Source: JBHEBG01 sp046557915
GTDB taxonomy: Bacteria > Bacteroidota > Bacteroidia > Flavobacteriales > Flavobacteriaceae
DNA: 64,000 nt
Assembly: GCF_046557915.1 (NCBI RefSeq)
Contig: NZ_JBHEBG010000004.1
Span: 434,001-498,000 of the forward strand
Reading direction: 5' to 3'
In this document: one piece after another, positions 47,632 through 55,432 of the stretch
Layout: each line of letters opens with the position of its first letter
How positions within the stretch are numbered: position 1 is the stretch's first letter
The notes under the pieces: generated by a model
Told to the model about the DNA's origin: nothing
Seen by the model: only the letters and a program-made list of their open reading frames with translations
The model's database searches: none
Translations under genes and position numbers: made by a program

Positions 47632-49416
47632 CTAAAAGAAGCCGTCTCTTCTTTTACTTCTTCTTTTTCCCGAATTTCCAGCACCTTCGGACTTGCTATA
47701 GGAAGATTTTCTGTCTCTTCGCTTATCGCGTTTTCTATCCCTGCCTTTTCCGCCACGGCCACGATCCCTGCCGCCACGGCCACCACCGCCACCAGGGTTT
47801 TTGGAAACCTCTACGTTTACAAATCTTCCATCTACCTTAAAATCGGAGAAGGTCTGTAAAATATTTTCGGTGTGTTCGGCATCGGTGTTAAAGAAGGAAA
47901 AGCTATCTTTTACATCTACTTTGTACACCGCATCCCTGTCTAAATTTAAAGTGTCCTTAAGGAAATCCTTTAATGACATCCAATCGTAGTTGTCCTTTTC
48001 ACCTACATTAATGAAATAACGCACAGACCCATTTGAAGACTGCTCGCCACGACTGTTCCTATCCTTTCTTCTTTCTCCACGACCTTCACCATCGGTAGTA
48101 TTAAGGTCTTTTGATTTGTTGTAATAATTATAGAAACGGGTAAACTCTACTGAAATTATTTTTTTGATAAGTTCCTCGCGATCAATGTCCTTTAAAACGT
48201 CGTTAATGGCGGGGAGATAGCCATCTACTTCTTCGTTTATCTTGGTATCCCGTATCTTACTTGCCAAATGGTACAACTGTATTTCGCAGATTTCCATCCC
48301 CGTAGGAATTTTTTTAGAGATGAATTTCTGTTGGATTTTATTCTCGATGGATTTTATCTTGCGTAACTCGCTACGTGTTACGATGACCATGGAAATTCCA
48401 GATTTACCTGCTCTTCCCGTACGACCACTTCTGTGCGTGTACGTTTCTATTTCGTCTGGTAGTTGATAATTGATTACGTGCGTAATATCGTCAACATCTA
48501 TACCACGGGCAGCTACATCGGTAGCCACCAACATTTGGATTTGCTTTTTTCTGAAAGCGTTCATAACCAGATCGCGCTGGTTTTGACTTAGATCGCCATG
48601 CAATGCCCCTGCATTATAACCGTCTTCTATTAACTTTTCTGCTACTTTCTGAGTGTCTCTTTTTGTTCTACAGAAAACAACGGAAAAAATATCGGGATTG
48701 GTATCTGCCAGTCTTTTTAGTGCAGGATAGCGATCTCTTCCACCCACCACATAATACTCGTGCTGTACTGTAGAAGTACCGGCATTCTTGGTGCCCACAG
48801 TAATTTCTTTTGGGTTATGCATAAACTTCTTGGCTATTACGGATACCTCTTTGGGCATCGTGGCCGAGAACAACCAAGTGAGTTTTTCTTCGGGTGTATT
48901 GGCAAGAATATCCTTAATATCTTCATAGAAACCCATGTTCAGCATTTCATCGGCCTCATCCAGTACACAATAATCTATTTTGGAGATATCCACCATTCTT
49001 CGGCCGATCATATCTTTCATCCGGCCAGGAGTAGCTACAACAATCTGCGCCCCTCTTTTTATTTGATTGGCCTGTTCAGAAATACTGGCACCACCATAAA
49101 TGGCAACGGTGTTCAATCCCTTTACATATTTGGAATATAATTTCAGTTCATTGGTAATCTGGAGACAAAGCTCCCTAGTAGGGGATAATATAAGCCCCTG
49201 CGTGGTTCTGCTGCTGCTATCTATTTTTTGGATCAACGGAAAACCAAAGGCGGCGGTTTTTCCTGTTCCTGTCTGGGCAAGTGCTACCAGGTCAGTGTCA
49301 TTTTCCAATAAAATGGGAATTGCTTTTTCTTGTACTTCGGAAGGATTTTCGAACCCAAGATCGGAAACGGCATCAATTAAGGGCTTGTTTAGCCCAAGCG
49401 CTTCAAATTTTTTCAT
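47632..49416 (-). CDS. deaD: DEAD-box RNA helicase with DbpA-like RNA-binding tail
   Basis: The product has 594 residues. Q-motif region, motif I AQTGTGKT at 47-54, DEAD at 153-156, SAT at 184-186, and motif VI HRSGRTGRAG are all intact. After the second RecA domain, a helical linker (~380-460) and a DbpA/CsdA-like RRM-fold domain (RYFINVGEKDNYDWMSLKDFLKDTLNLD) lead to a Gly/Arg-rich, lysine-rich tail (GGGGGRGGRDRGRGG). It unwinds structured RNA in ribosome assembly or mRNA turnover, and such genes are often cold-induced. A leftward -7 element (TACCTTTG) suggests a leader of about 100 bases. Confidence 0.93.
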   Translation of the reverse strand: MKKFEALGLNKPLIDAVSDLGFENPSEVQEKAIPILLENDTDLVALAQTGTGKTAAFGFPLIQKIDSSSRTTQGLILSPTRELCLQITNELKLYSKYVKGLNTVAIYGGASISEQANQIKRGAQIVVATPGRMKDMIGRRMVDISKIDYCVLDEADEMLNMGFYEDIKDILANTPEEKLTWLFSATMPKEVSVIAKKFMHNPKEITVGTKNAGTSTVQHEYYVVGGRDRYPALKRLADTNPDIFSVVFCRTKRDTQKVAEKLIEDGYNAGALHGDLSQNQRDLVMNAFRKKQIQMLVATDVAARGIDVDDITHVINYQLPDEIETYTHRSGRTGRAGKSGISMVIVTRSELRKIKSIENKIQQKFISKKIPTGMEICEIQLYHLASKIRDTKINEEVDGYLPAINDVLKDIDREELIKKIISVEFTRFYNYYNKSKDLNTTDGEGRGERRKDRNSRGEQSSNGSVRYFINVGEKDNYDWMSLKDFLKDTLNLDRDAVYKVDVKDSFSFFNTDAEHTENILQTFSDFKVDGRFVNVEVSKNPGGGGGRGGRDRGRGGKGRDRKRDKRRDRKSSYSKSEGAGNSGKRRSKRRDGFF

Positions 49417-49524
49417 AATAAGTTATACTTAATCGCAAATATGTATGTTGCATAGAGCGATTATCGCAATAACCTATTGTACTCAGCGCAACACATGCTA
49501 TACCAGCGGCGTTAATTAAAGCGG

Positions 49525-49532
49525 CAAAGGTA
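49525..49532 (-). promoter_or_regulatory. Possible -7 element of the helicase gene, with a ~100-base leader
   Basis: Minus-strand TACCTTTG matches the -7 consensus; its distance to the ATG (49416) implies a leader of about 100 bases. The leader holds the palindrome GCGATAATCGC (49457-49467). No TTG with proper spacing is seen, so the call is tentative. Confidence 0.35.
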
Positions 49533-49580
49533 GTGCTAATTATTAACATGGTGATGTGGAATGCAATAATACTTAATGGG

Positions 49581-50210
49581 TTAGGGTGCAAGGGTCCATC
49601 CGTAACCAAAAATGGCAACCCCAATGAGTCCAAAACAGATCATAGAAAAGATGAAACCTCTTTGTAGTTTTGGACTATCGGTAATGATAAGACATACTGC
49701 ACCAAGAACAATGCAAATTTGAAAGAAAACAATGCCCAAACCAAACTTTCTTACTGCTCTTTCATAGCCTGTGGTAAGTACTTCCCATTCGCGCAGACCC
49801 ACTATTTTTCCCATTTCCCCATCCAGATCCTGTACCCAGTAGTCTTTTGGAATATTGGCCGACCCCATGAGGATCTCCGTTTTTTCGGCGTTGTACTTTA
49901 AAATCAATTTTTTGGTCTCCTTAATTTTCTCCTTTATGGGATCTGGGTCCGCCGTAACCGATAAGGTGCTTAATATGGATTCTAAATAATTGAGCTCGTT
50001 TTCCTTTAGAACTTGTTTTATGCTTTTTGCTTGGTACCAATCCGTATAACTTGTGTGTTTGTTATGTGCAATTAGCCTATTCTCCTCCAAGGTGCTCGAT
50101 ACCATTTCTGCTATGGCCATCAGGGCTGCAAATAAAACAATAAGTACACCGCTAATTAATTTGAGACGCTTAGGGTGTAGCAACCTTATTAGGGGTTTGT
50201 AATCTGTCAT
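49581..50210 (-). CDS. DUF4337-like membrane protein
   Basis: The product has 209 residues. An N-terminal transmembrane helix (about 17-36) precedes a helical stretch with TDWYQAKSIKQVLKENELNYLESIL, which matches the 'W.YYQAKSIK' signature of DUF4337. Two further C-terminal helices (about 155-175 and 182-203) follow. The family has no known role; membership is judged by the signature and topology. It starts four bases after rdgB, so the two are co-transcribed. Nothing links it functionally to the nucleotide-pool enzyme. Confidence 0.68.
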   Translation of the reverse strand: MTDYKPLIRLLHPKRLKLISGVLIVLFAALMAIAEMVSSTLEENRLIAHNKHTSYTDWYQAKSIKQVLKENELNYLESILSTLSVTADPDPIKEKIKETKKLILKYNAEKTEILMGSANIPKDYWVQDLDGEMGKIVGLREWEVLTTGYERAVRKFGLGIVFFQICIVLGAVCLIITDSPKLQRGFIFSMICFGLIGVAIFGYGWTLAP

Positions 50211-50214
50211 CTTT

Positions 50215-50787
50215 TTATTTTTTCAAATGGGTTATCAATTTTTGAATGGCTATTCCCCTGTGACTTATCTTGTTCTTGGTTGTCAGGGGCAGTTCTGCGA
50301 AAGTACCGTTGTGTCCGTTGGGTTTAAAGATGGGGTCGTAACCAAAACCTTTTGTACCCTGCATCCTTTCCGTGATTACTCCTTTTACAGTACCTATAAA
50401 CAGTTGCCTTTGTCCTTCCAGATTTAAAGCGATCACTGTTTTAAATTGTGCCTCCCGGTTAGCTTCATTTTTAAGCTGGCCTAGTAATTTGTCTATATTG
50501 TCCAAAGCGTTCTTTTGCTCACCTGCATAGCGGGCAGTATGTACGCCCGGGGCTCCGTTTAGTGCCTCTACAAGAAGGCCCGTATCATCTGCAAAACAAG
50601 GATACCCATAATGTTCGGTAACAAAATCGGCTTTTAACTGGGCATTGCCTTCTAGGGTGGCTGCCGTTTCCGGAATTTCTTTATTGCAACCGATGTCCGT
50701 TAGGGATACTAATTTTATATGCTTGGGAAGTAGAAGTTTTACTTCTTTCAATTTGTTTGGGTTATGCGTTGCAAAAACAAGTTTCAT
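50215..50787 (-). CDS. rdgB: Non-canonical purine NTP pyrophosphatase (RdgB/HAM1)
   Basis: The product has 190 residues. It starts MKLVFATHNPNKLKEV, has CFADDTGLLVEALNGAPGVHTARYAG with the general base Asp, and closes with the GTKGFGYDPIFKP and SHRGIAIQKL segments that bind the purine. It removes dITP, XTP and ITP from the nucleotide pool. It heads a small operon with the DUF4337-like gene. The divergent methyltransferase gene starts 79 bases away. Confidence 0.96.
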   Translation of the reverse strand: MKLVFATHNPNKLKEVKLLLPKHIKLVSLTDIGCNKEIPETAATLEGNAQLKADFVTEHYGYPCFADDTGLLVEALNGAPGVHTARYAGEQKNALDNIDKLLGQLKNEANREAQFKTVIALNLEGQRQLFIGTVKGVITERMQGTKGFGYDPIFKPNGHNGTFAELPLTTKNKISHRGIAIQKLITHLKK

Positions 50788-50865
50788 TTTTTATAAATCC
50801 TCCTGAAGAAAGTAAAAATTGAGCTGAGCGAAATTAATGAATTTATTTTCTTGTTAATTTGTAAT

Positions 50866-51318
50866 ATGAAATTAAAAATTCCGCCTGCCGTTGTAGTAGT
50901 TGTTTTTGGATTGTTGATGTATACATTGGCAAAATTTTTACCTGTTGGCTATTTCGATTTTTTTGGACGAAAATATCTTATAAAACTGTTATTGGTTTTG
51001 GCCATTGGCATAGTGATCATTGCACAGATACAGTTTTTTAGAAAAAAGACCACGGTAAACCCCATGGCACCTTCCAAGGCTTCCTATTTGGTAACTACGG
51101 GTATTTATTCCTATTCTAGAAACCCTATGTATTTGGGAATGCTACTTATTTTATTGGCTTGGGGCCTGTCTCTCGGAAATGCGTTCAATACCTTATTGGC
51201 AGCTGGCTTTGTTGCTTATATGAATGCGTTTCAGATTATACCCGAGGAAGAAAAACTACAGAAAAATTTTGGAAAGGAATATCAACAATATTGTGTCTTG
51301 GTAAGACGTTGGTTTTAA
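50866..51318 (+). CDS. Isoprenylcysteine/phospholipid methyltransferase-family membrane protein
   Basis: The product has 150 residues from ATG 50866 (TTG 50851 is an unlikely longer start). It has four to five transmembrane helices and the SAM-binding C-terminal half: TTGIYSYSRNPMYLGMLLILLAWGLSLGN with the RNPxYxG motif and IPEEEKLQKNFGKEYQQYC with the EE pair. Members (PEMT/ICMT-like) methylate lipids, isoprenyl groups or unknown small molecules. It is the last gene before the repeat-containing satD upstream region. Confidence 0.88.
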   Translation: MKLKIPPAVVVVVFGLLMYTLAKFLPVGYFDFFGRKYLIKLLLVLAIGIVIIAQIQFFRKKTTVNPMAPSKASYLVTTGIYSYSRNPMYLGMLLILLAWGLSLGNAFNTLLAAGFVAYMNAFQIIPEEEKLQKNFGKEYQQYCVLVRRWF

Positions 51319-51355
51319 CAATAAGGATAATATCAGGTAATTACTTAATATAATT

Positions 51356-51435
51356 AAATATTAGCTTTTTAACTTATATAGTATAAATATTAGCTTTTTA
51401 GCTTATAAATTATTATATTAGCACTTTAACTTATA
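51356..51435 (+). repeat. Three 23-nt direct repeats immediately upstream of satD
   Basis: Copies at 51356-51378, 51385-51407 and 51413-51435 share the core TATTAGC(N5)TA(A/G)CTTATA; the first two differ by one base. Their period is 29 then 28 bases, and the last copy ends three bases before the satD ATG. A more degenerate copy may lie at about 51329-51350. The second copy contains two TTAGCTT sub-repeats eight bases apart. Operator array or leader element are both possible. Confidence 0.75.
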
Positions 51436-51438
51436 ATA

Positions 51439-52050
51439 ATGATAGGAATTATTACAGGGGATATTATCAATTCTGGGAACAACCAAGACTCCCAATGGAT
51501 CGGGATATTAAAAAAATACCTAGCTAGATTGGGAAAACCTGGAACCGACTGGGAGATATATCGAGGAGATGAATTTCAAGTGCGGGTACCCGTGGAAAAT
51601 ACCTTGCGTACTGCTATTCATCTAAAGGCATTGGTAAAAACTATAAAAGGGTTAGATGTACGTATCGGTATCGGCATAGGGGAAGAAACTTATAGAGGTG
51701 ATACGGTCAGTGAGTCTAACGGGCCGGCATATCAACGTTCTGGCCGTACATTTAACAGCTTGCGGGAACAAAAATTGAATATGGCAATTTCTTTTGGTTA
51801 TGAGCGCCCCGACATAACACTAAACCTAATGCTAAAATTGGCATTGGATTTTATGGATCATTGGTCTACCGTTTCCGCAGAAATAGTGGCCTTGGCATTG
51901 GAAAGACCAGATGCTTCTCAAAAAACAACTGCTAAACAGCTTAATATACAGCAATCTGCAGTTAGCCAGCGCCAAAAACGGGCCAGATTGGATTTGGTAT
52001 TCGAACTTTTGGCCTATTATACCCTAACTCTAAAAGAAATCTATAAATGA
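51439..52050 (+). CDS. satD: SatD-family protein: cyclase-like domain with C-terminal HTH
   Basis: The product has 203 residues, no signal. Residues 1-125 resemble a class III nucleotide-cyclase homology domain: IITGDIINS (Asp8) at the place of the first metal Asp (compare 'FADIxGFT'), EIYRGDEFQVRV (G43-D44) at the second ('GDxxxxxF'), LDVRIGIGIGE at 72-82 ('VRIGIHTGE'), and GPAYQRSGR at 95-103 where cyclases have 'VNxAARL'. Residues about 158-182 form an HTH (KTTAKQLNIQQSAVSQRQKRA). SatD was named in a streptococcal acid-tolerance operon; its activity is not known to me. It overlaps the DUF3307 gene by four bases (ATGA). Cyclase relation is inference. Confidence 0.8.
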   Translation: MIGIITGDIINSGNNQDSQWIGILKKYLARLGKPGTDWEIYRGDEFQVRVPVENTLRTAIHLKALVKTIKGLDVRIGIGIGEETYRGDTVSESNGPAYQRSGRTFNSLREQKLNMAISFGYERPDITLNLMLKLALDFMDHWSTVSAEIVALALERPDASQKTTAKQLNIQQSAVSQRQKRARLDLVFELLAYYTLTLKEIYK

Positions 52051-52745
52051 TATTGTTTATAAAATTATTGCTGGCCCATCTTATAGGTGATTTTTTGTTG
52101 CAACCTGCCCGTTGGGTAATACATAAAGAAAGCCATAAGGCCGCATCCAAGTACCTATATTTTCATGTGCTATTGCATTTTGTGGTCACCATGCTACTGC
52201 TATGGGATATTACCCAATGGAAACTGGTACTGGTAATAACCGTTTCACATTATTTCATAGATGCGGGTAAACTATATGCAAATCCGTTTTTTAAGAACCA
52301 GGCAATTCCTTTTTTCATAGACCAGTTTCTGCATATAGGTGTGCTATATGCTTGTGCATATCATCTTAATTTAACCGAGCATACCCTCCAACTGGTATCC
52401 CAAATAGATTGGGCTCTGGTAACAGCGGTGGTATTTGTAAGCTTTCCGGCCGCCATAATAATGGGCAAGCTATTGGAGGGGTTGTCAGACCAAATTACCT
52501 TAGATCATAAGTCCCTGCCGCATGCCGGAAAATATATAGGTATTTTAGAGCGGTTGTTTGTTTTGGTATTCATCATTTTGGGCAGATGGGAGGCCATTGG
52601 TCTATTAATTACCGCAAAATCCGTATTTAGATTCAACGATCTCAAAGATACCAACAATAGAAAATTGACCGAATATATTTTAATTGGCACCTTGGTAAGC
52701 TTCGGATTGGCTATTTTAACCGGCATTCTCTACACGCGCATTTAA
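52047..52745 (+). CDS. DUF3307 multi-pass membrane protein
   Basis: The product has 232 residues with six or seven transmembrane helices. It starts MILFIKLLLAHLIGDFLLQP, the 'HxxxDFxLQ' signature of DUF3307, followed by several His/Asp in membrane-embedded positions: YFHVLLHFVVTMLL, VSHYFIDAGKLY and IDQFLHIGVLY. Such buried His/Asp sets often mark membrane-bound metal enzymes. It overlaps satD by four bases (ATGA), so the two are translationally coupled. DUF3307-SatD pairs occur in several phyla; the joint function is unknown. Confidence 0.85.
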   Translation: MILFIKLLLAHLIGDFLLQPARWVIHKESHKAASKYLYFHVLLHFVVTMLLLWDITQWKLVLVITVSHYFIDAGKLYANPFFKNQAIPFFIDQFLHIGVLYACAYHLNLTEHTLQLVSQIDWALVTAVVFVSFPAAIIMGKLLEGLSDQITLDHKSLPHAGKYIGILERLFVLVFIILGRWEAIGLLITAKSVFRFNDLKDTNNRKLTEYILIGTLVSFGLAILTGILYTRI

Positions 52746-52783
52746 AAGCTGGAAAAATATAACTGTACACCATGTCGCCACTA

Positions 52784-52920
52784 AATTCTATCGCATCGCA
52801 TAACTGAAAATTGTGATATCTGTAATTTTGACAGCTTATTTAAAACAATTTCGCATTAAAATGTGAGTAACTATAGTGCTAAAACACTTTTAGTTCAAAA
52901 ACGGAAAATGCGATAGAATT
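52784..52920. repeat. 137-bp element bounded by a perfect 13-bp inverted repeat
   Basis: AATTCTATCGCAT (52784-52796) and ATGCGATAGAATT (52908-52920) are perfect inverted copies around 111 bases of AT-rich sequence. If the arms are taken as 12 bases, TAA flanks both ends (52782-52784 and 52920-52922), as a 3-bp target duplication would. It fills most of the 208-base gap before serB-serA. A small transposable element or a regulatory stem are both possible. Confidence 0.6.
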
Positions 52921-52953
52921 AATTTCTACTTTTACGGTTTAATTTTTTAATAA

Positions 52954-54846
52954 ATGATAGCAGTGGGCAGAAAGTACGTATTCGATTTTGATAGTACCCT
53001 AACACGGGTAGAAGCATTGGATGTACTTGCAGAAATGACTTTACAAGGTAAATCCAACAGGGATGAAATCGTAGAAGAAATTCAAAAGATCACCAATTTG
53101 GGAATCGACGGGGATATTTCGTTTACCGAATCCTTGGAAAGAAGGATAAAACTATTAAATGCCCATAAAAATGATCTCGATGGGCTTGTGAAGGAATTAC
53201 GTCAGAAAATTTCAAAATCTATCGAATCCAATAAGGAATTCTTTCAGAATTACTCGGACGACATTTATGTCATTTCCTGTGGTTTTAAAGAATTTATAGA
53301 TCCTATCGTGGAGGAATATAACATTCCATCCGACCGCGTTTATGCCAATACTTTTAGGTTTGATGACGCAGGAAAGATCATCGGTTTTGATGAAGAAAAT
53401 GTACTGGCCTCCCATAATGGAAAAATAGAATGCCTAAAAAATTTGGACCTAGAAGGTGAAGTGCAGGTAATAGGCGATGGATATAGCGATTATGTGATGC
53501 GAGAAGCCGGCATAGCCGATAAGTTTTTTGCTTATACAGAAAATGTGCATCGCGAGAAAGCAGCCAATAATGCCGATCATGTGGCTCCAAATTTGGACGA
53601 ATTTTTGTTTGTGAACGATTTGCCCAGAAAAATATCGTACCCAAAAAACAGGATAAAGATTCTATTATTGGAAAACGTGCACCCGGCTGCCTTCGATAAT
53701 CTTTCCGAAGACGGTTTTTCTGTAGAATTGGTGAAACATAGCCTTTCTGAGGATGAGCTAATAAAAAAAATAAAAGGGGTACATGTTTTGGGCATTAGGT
53801 CTAAGACCCAAGTTACCAAACGTGTACTGGAAGCGGCCAACAAATTACTGGTAGTAGGGGCGTTTTGTATAGGAACTACACAGATAGACCTCGATAATTG
53901 TAAGAGAAAGGGAGTTGTGGTATTTAACGCGCCCTATAGTAATACCAGGTCGGTTGTGGAGCTTGCCATAGGGCAGATTATTATGTTGATGCGCAACGTA
54001 TTTCCCAGAAGCATGGAGATACACAAGGGTGAATGGAACAAAACCGCGGCAAACTCTAGAGAAGTTAGGGGCAAAAACTTGGGTATTTTAGGTTATGGCA
54101 ATATTGGAAAACAGCTATCTGTTTTGGCAGAAGCCATAGGTATGCGTGTTTACTATTATGATATAGAGGATAGGTTGGCCTTGGGGAACGCCACAAAATG
54201 TAATTCCCTAGAAGATTTGTTGAGTATTTCCGATGTGGTTACCCTGCATATAGACGATAATAGGGCCAACAAAAATTTTATGGGCGAACGAGAAATAAGC
54301 CAAATGAAACAAGGCGCAATGTTAATAAACCTTTCACGGGGATTTGTTGTTGATATAGCAGCTTTGGTCGCAGCGCTTAAAAGTGGTAAACTGGCCGGAG
54401 CAGCTGTGGATGTTTACCCCGAAGAACCTAGGAGCAATGGTAAGTTTGTTTCCGAGCTACAAGGACTCAACAACGTTATTTTAACCCCTCATGTTGGCGG
54501 AAGTACTGAAGAAGCTCAGCGTAATATAGCCGATTTTGTGCCAAACAAAATAATGGATTACATAAATTCTGGTAACACTGTTGATGCCGTTAATTTCCCC
54601 AACATTAGGTTGCCAAAACAAAATAAAGCCCATAGATTTTTACATATCCATAAGAACGTTCCCGGTATTATGGCAAAAATCAATGAGGTGCTCGCAACCT
54701 ATGAAATGAATATTTCCGGACAGTACCTTTCTACCGACAATGAGGTAGGTTATGTTATTACAGATCTGGACAAAGAGTACAACAAAGATGTGGTTAAAGC
54801 ACTTAAAAAAGTGGAAAACACTATTAAATTCAGGGTTTTATACTAG
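52954..54846 (+). CDS. serA: Fused phosphoserine phosphatase and 3-phosphoglycerate dehydrogenase
   Basis: The product has 630 residues. Residues 1-215 are a HAD phosphatase of the SerB type: nucleophile motif DFDST (11-15), motif II ISCG (107-110), motif III/IV VIGDGYSD (172-179). Residues 232-555 are D-3-phosphoglycerate dehydrogenase: GAFCIGTTQID (302-312), Rossmann GYGNIGK (380-386), SRGFVVD, catalytic His513 in TPHVGGST. Residues 560-630 form an ACT domain likely sensing serine. It carries the first and third steps of serine synthesis in one chain; serC is not adjacent. The 137-bp inverted-repeat element lies just upstream. Confidence 0.93.
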   Translation: MIAVGRKYVFDFDSTLTRVEALDVLAEMTLQGKSNRDEIVEEIQKITNLGIDGDISFTESLERRIKLLNAHKNDLDGLVKELRQKISKSIESNKEFFQNYSDDIYVISCGFKEFIDPIVEEYNIPSDRVYANTFRFDDAGKIIGFDEENVLASHNGKIECLKNLDLEGEVQVIGDGYSDYVMREAGIADKFFAYTENVHREKAANNADHVAPNLDEFLFVNDLPRKISYPKNRIKILLLENVHPAAFDNLSEDGFSVELVKHSLSEDELIKKIKGVHVLGIRSKTQVTKRVLEAANKLLVVGAFCIGTTQIDLDNCKRKGVVVFNAPYSNTRSVVELAIGQIIMLMRNVFPRSMEIHKGEWNKTAANSREVRGKNLGILGYGNIGKQLSVLAEAIGMRVYYYDIEDRLALGNATKCNSLEDLLSISDVVTLHIDDNRANKNFMGEREISQMKQGAMLINLSRGFVVDIAALVAALKSGKLAGAAVDVYPEEPRSNGKFVSELQGLNNVILTPHVGGSTEEAQRNIADFVPNKIMDYINSGNTVDAVNFPNIRLPKQNKAHRFLHIHKNVPGIMAKINEVLATYEMNISGQYLSTDNEVGYVITDLDKEYNKDVVKALKKVENTIKFRVLY

Positions 54847-54874
54847 CTTTTACTTCTGGCTAAAATTTTAATTG

Positions 54875-55348
54875 CTACCTATGATGATAGGGCTCATTCT
54901 TAAGAATGGTAAAGGCTCTATAGATTTGTTCTACCGCAAAAAGGCGTATCATCTGATGGGAAAAAGTCATTTTGGAAAAACTTATTTGTCCCTGAGCTTT
55001 GGCATAAACCGCATGGCTAAACCCGTAAGGTCCGCCTATAGCAAAAACCAATTGTCTGGTACCGGCGTTCATTTTTTTTTGTAGGTATTCCGAAAACCCA
55101 ATAGAAGTAAACTGCTGCCCTTTTTCATCGAGTAGAACAAGCACATCCGTTGGACTTAAACTCTTAAGTATAATGGCTCCCTCTTGTTCTTTTTGTTGGG
55201 TTTCGGATAAGTGTTTCGCATTTTTTAAATCGGGAATTACCCGTATCTCAAATTTTATATAGTGCTTAAGTCTACGCTCATATTCCGCGATCATTTGAAC
55301 GAGCGGCTTGCTGTCCGTTTTGCCAATAACAAGAAGTTTTATCGTCAT
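54875..55348 (-). CDS. rlmH: 23S rRNA (pseudouridine1915-N3)-methyltransferase
   Basis: The product has 157 residues. SPOUT-fold features: VLLDEKGQQFTSIGFSEYL, LVFAIGGPYGFSHAVYAKAQGQISFSKMTFSHQMIRLFAVEQIYRAFTILKNEPYHH, where the C-terminal YHH is invariant. It methylates helix 69 of 23S rRNA in 70S ribosomes. Single-gene unit, convergent with serA (gap 28 bases), divergent from nadC (84 bases to the chosen nadC start). Confidence 0.96.
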   Translation of the reverse strand: MTIKLLVIGKTDSKPLVQMIAEYERRLKHYIKFEIRVIPDLKNAKHLSETQQKEQEGAIILKSLSPTDVLVLLDEKGQQFTSIGFSEYLQKKMNAGTRQLVFAIGGPYGFSHAVYAKAQGQISFSKMTFSHQMIRLFAVEQIYRAFTILKNEPYHHR

Positions 55349-55432
55349 ACGCCAAAGTTATAACTTTCAACTTATAGGATTTCTTTATTGGGTTTTGTTT
55401 TTAGTAAATTAGCGCAAAACAAAAACCCCTCG

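Noticed and set aside
51356..51435. Possible CRISPR array
   Set aside because: Only three AT-rich copies with spacers of five to six bases, and no cas genes nearby.
51439..52050. Diguanylate cyclase (because of the GDEF residues)
   Set aside because: Only RGDEF is present, not GGDEF; the surrounding order of motifs fits a class III cyclase-like fold better, and enzymatic activity is unproven in either case.
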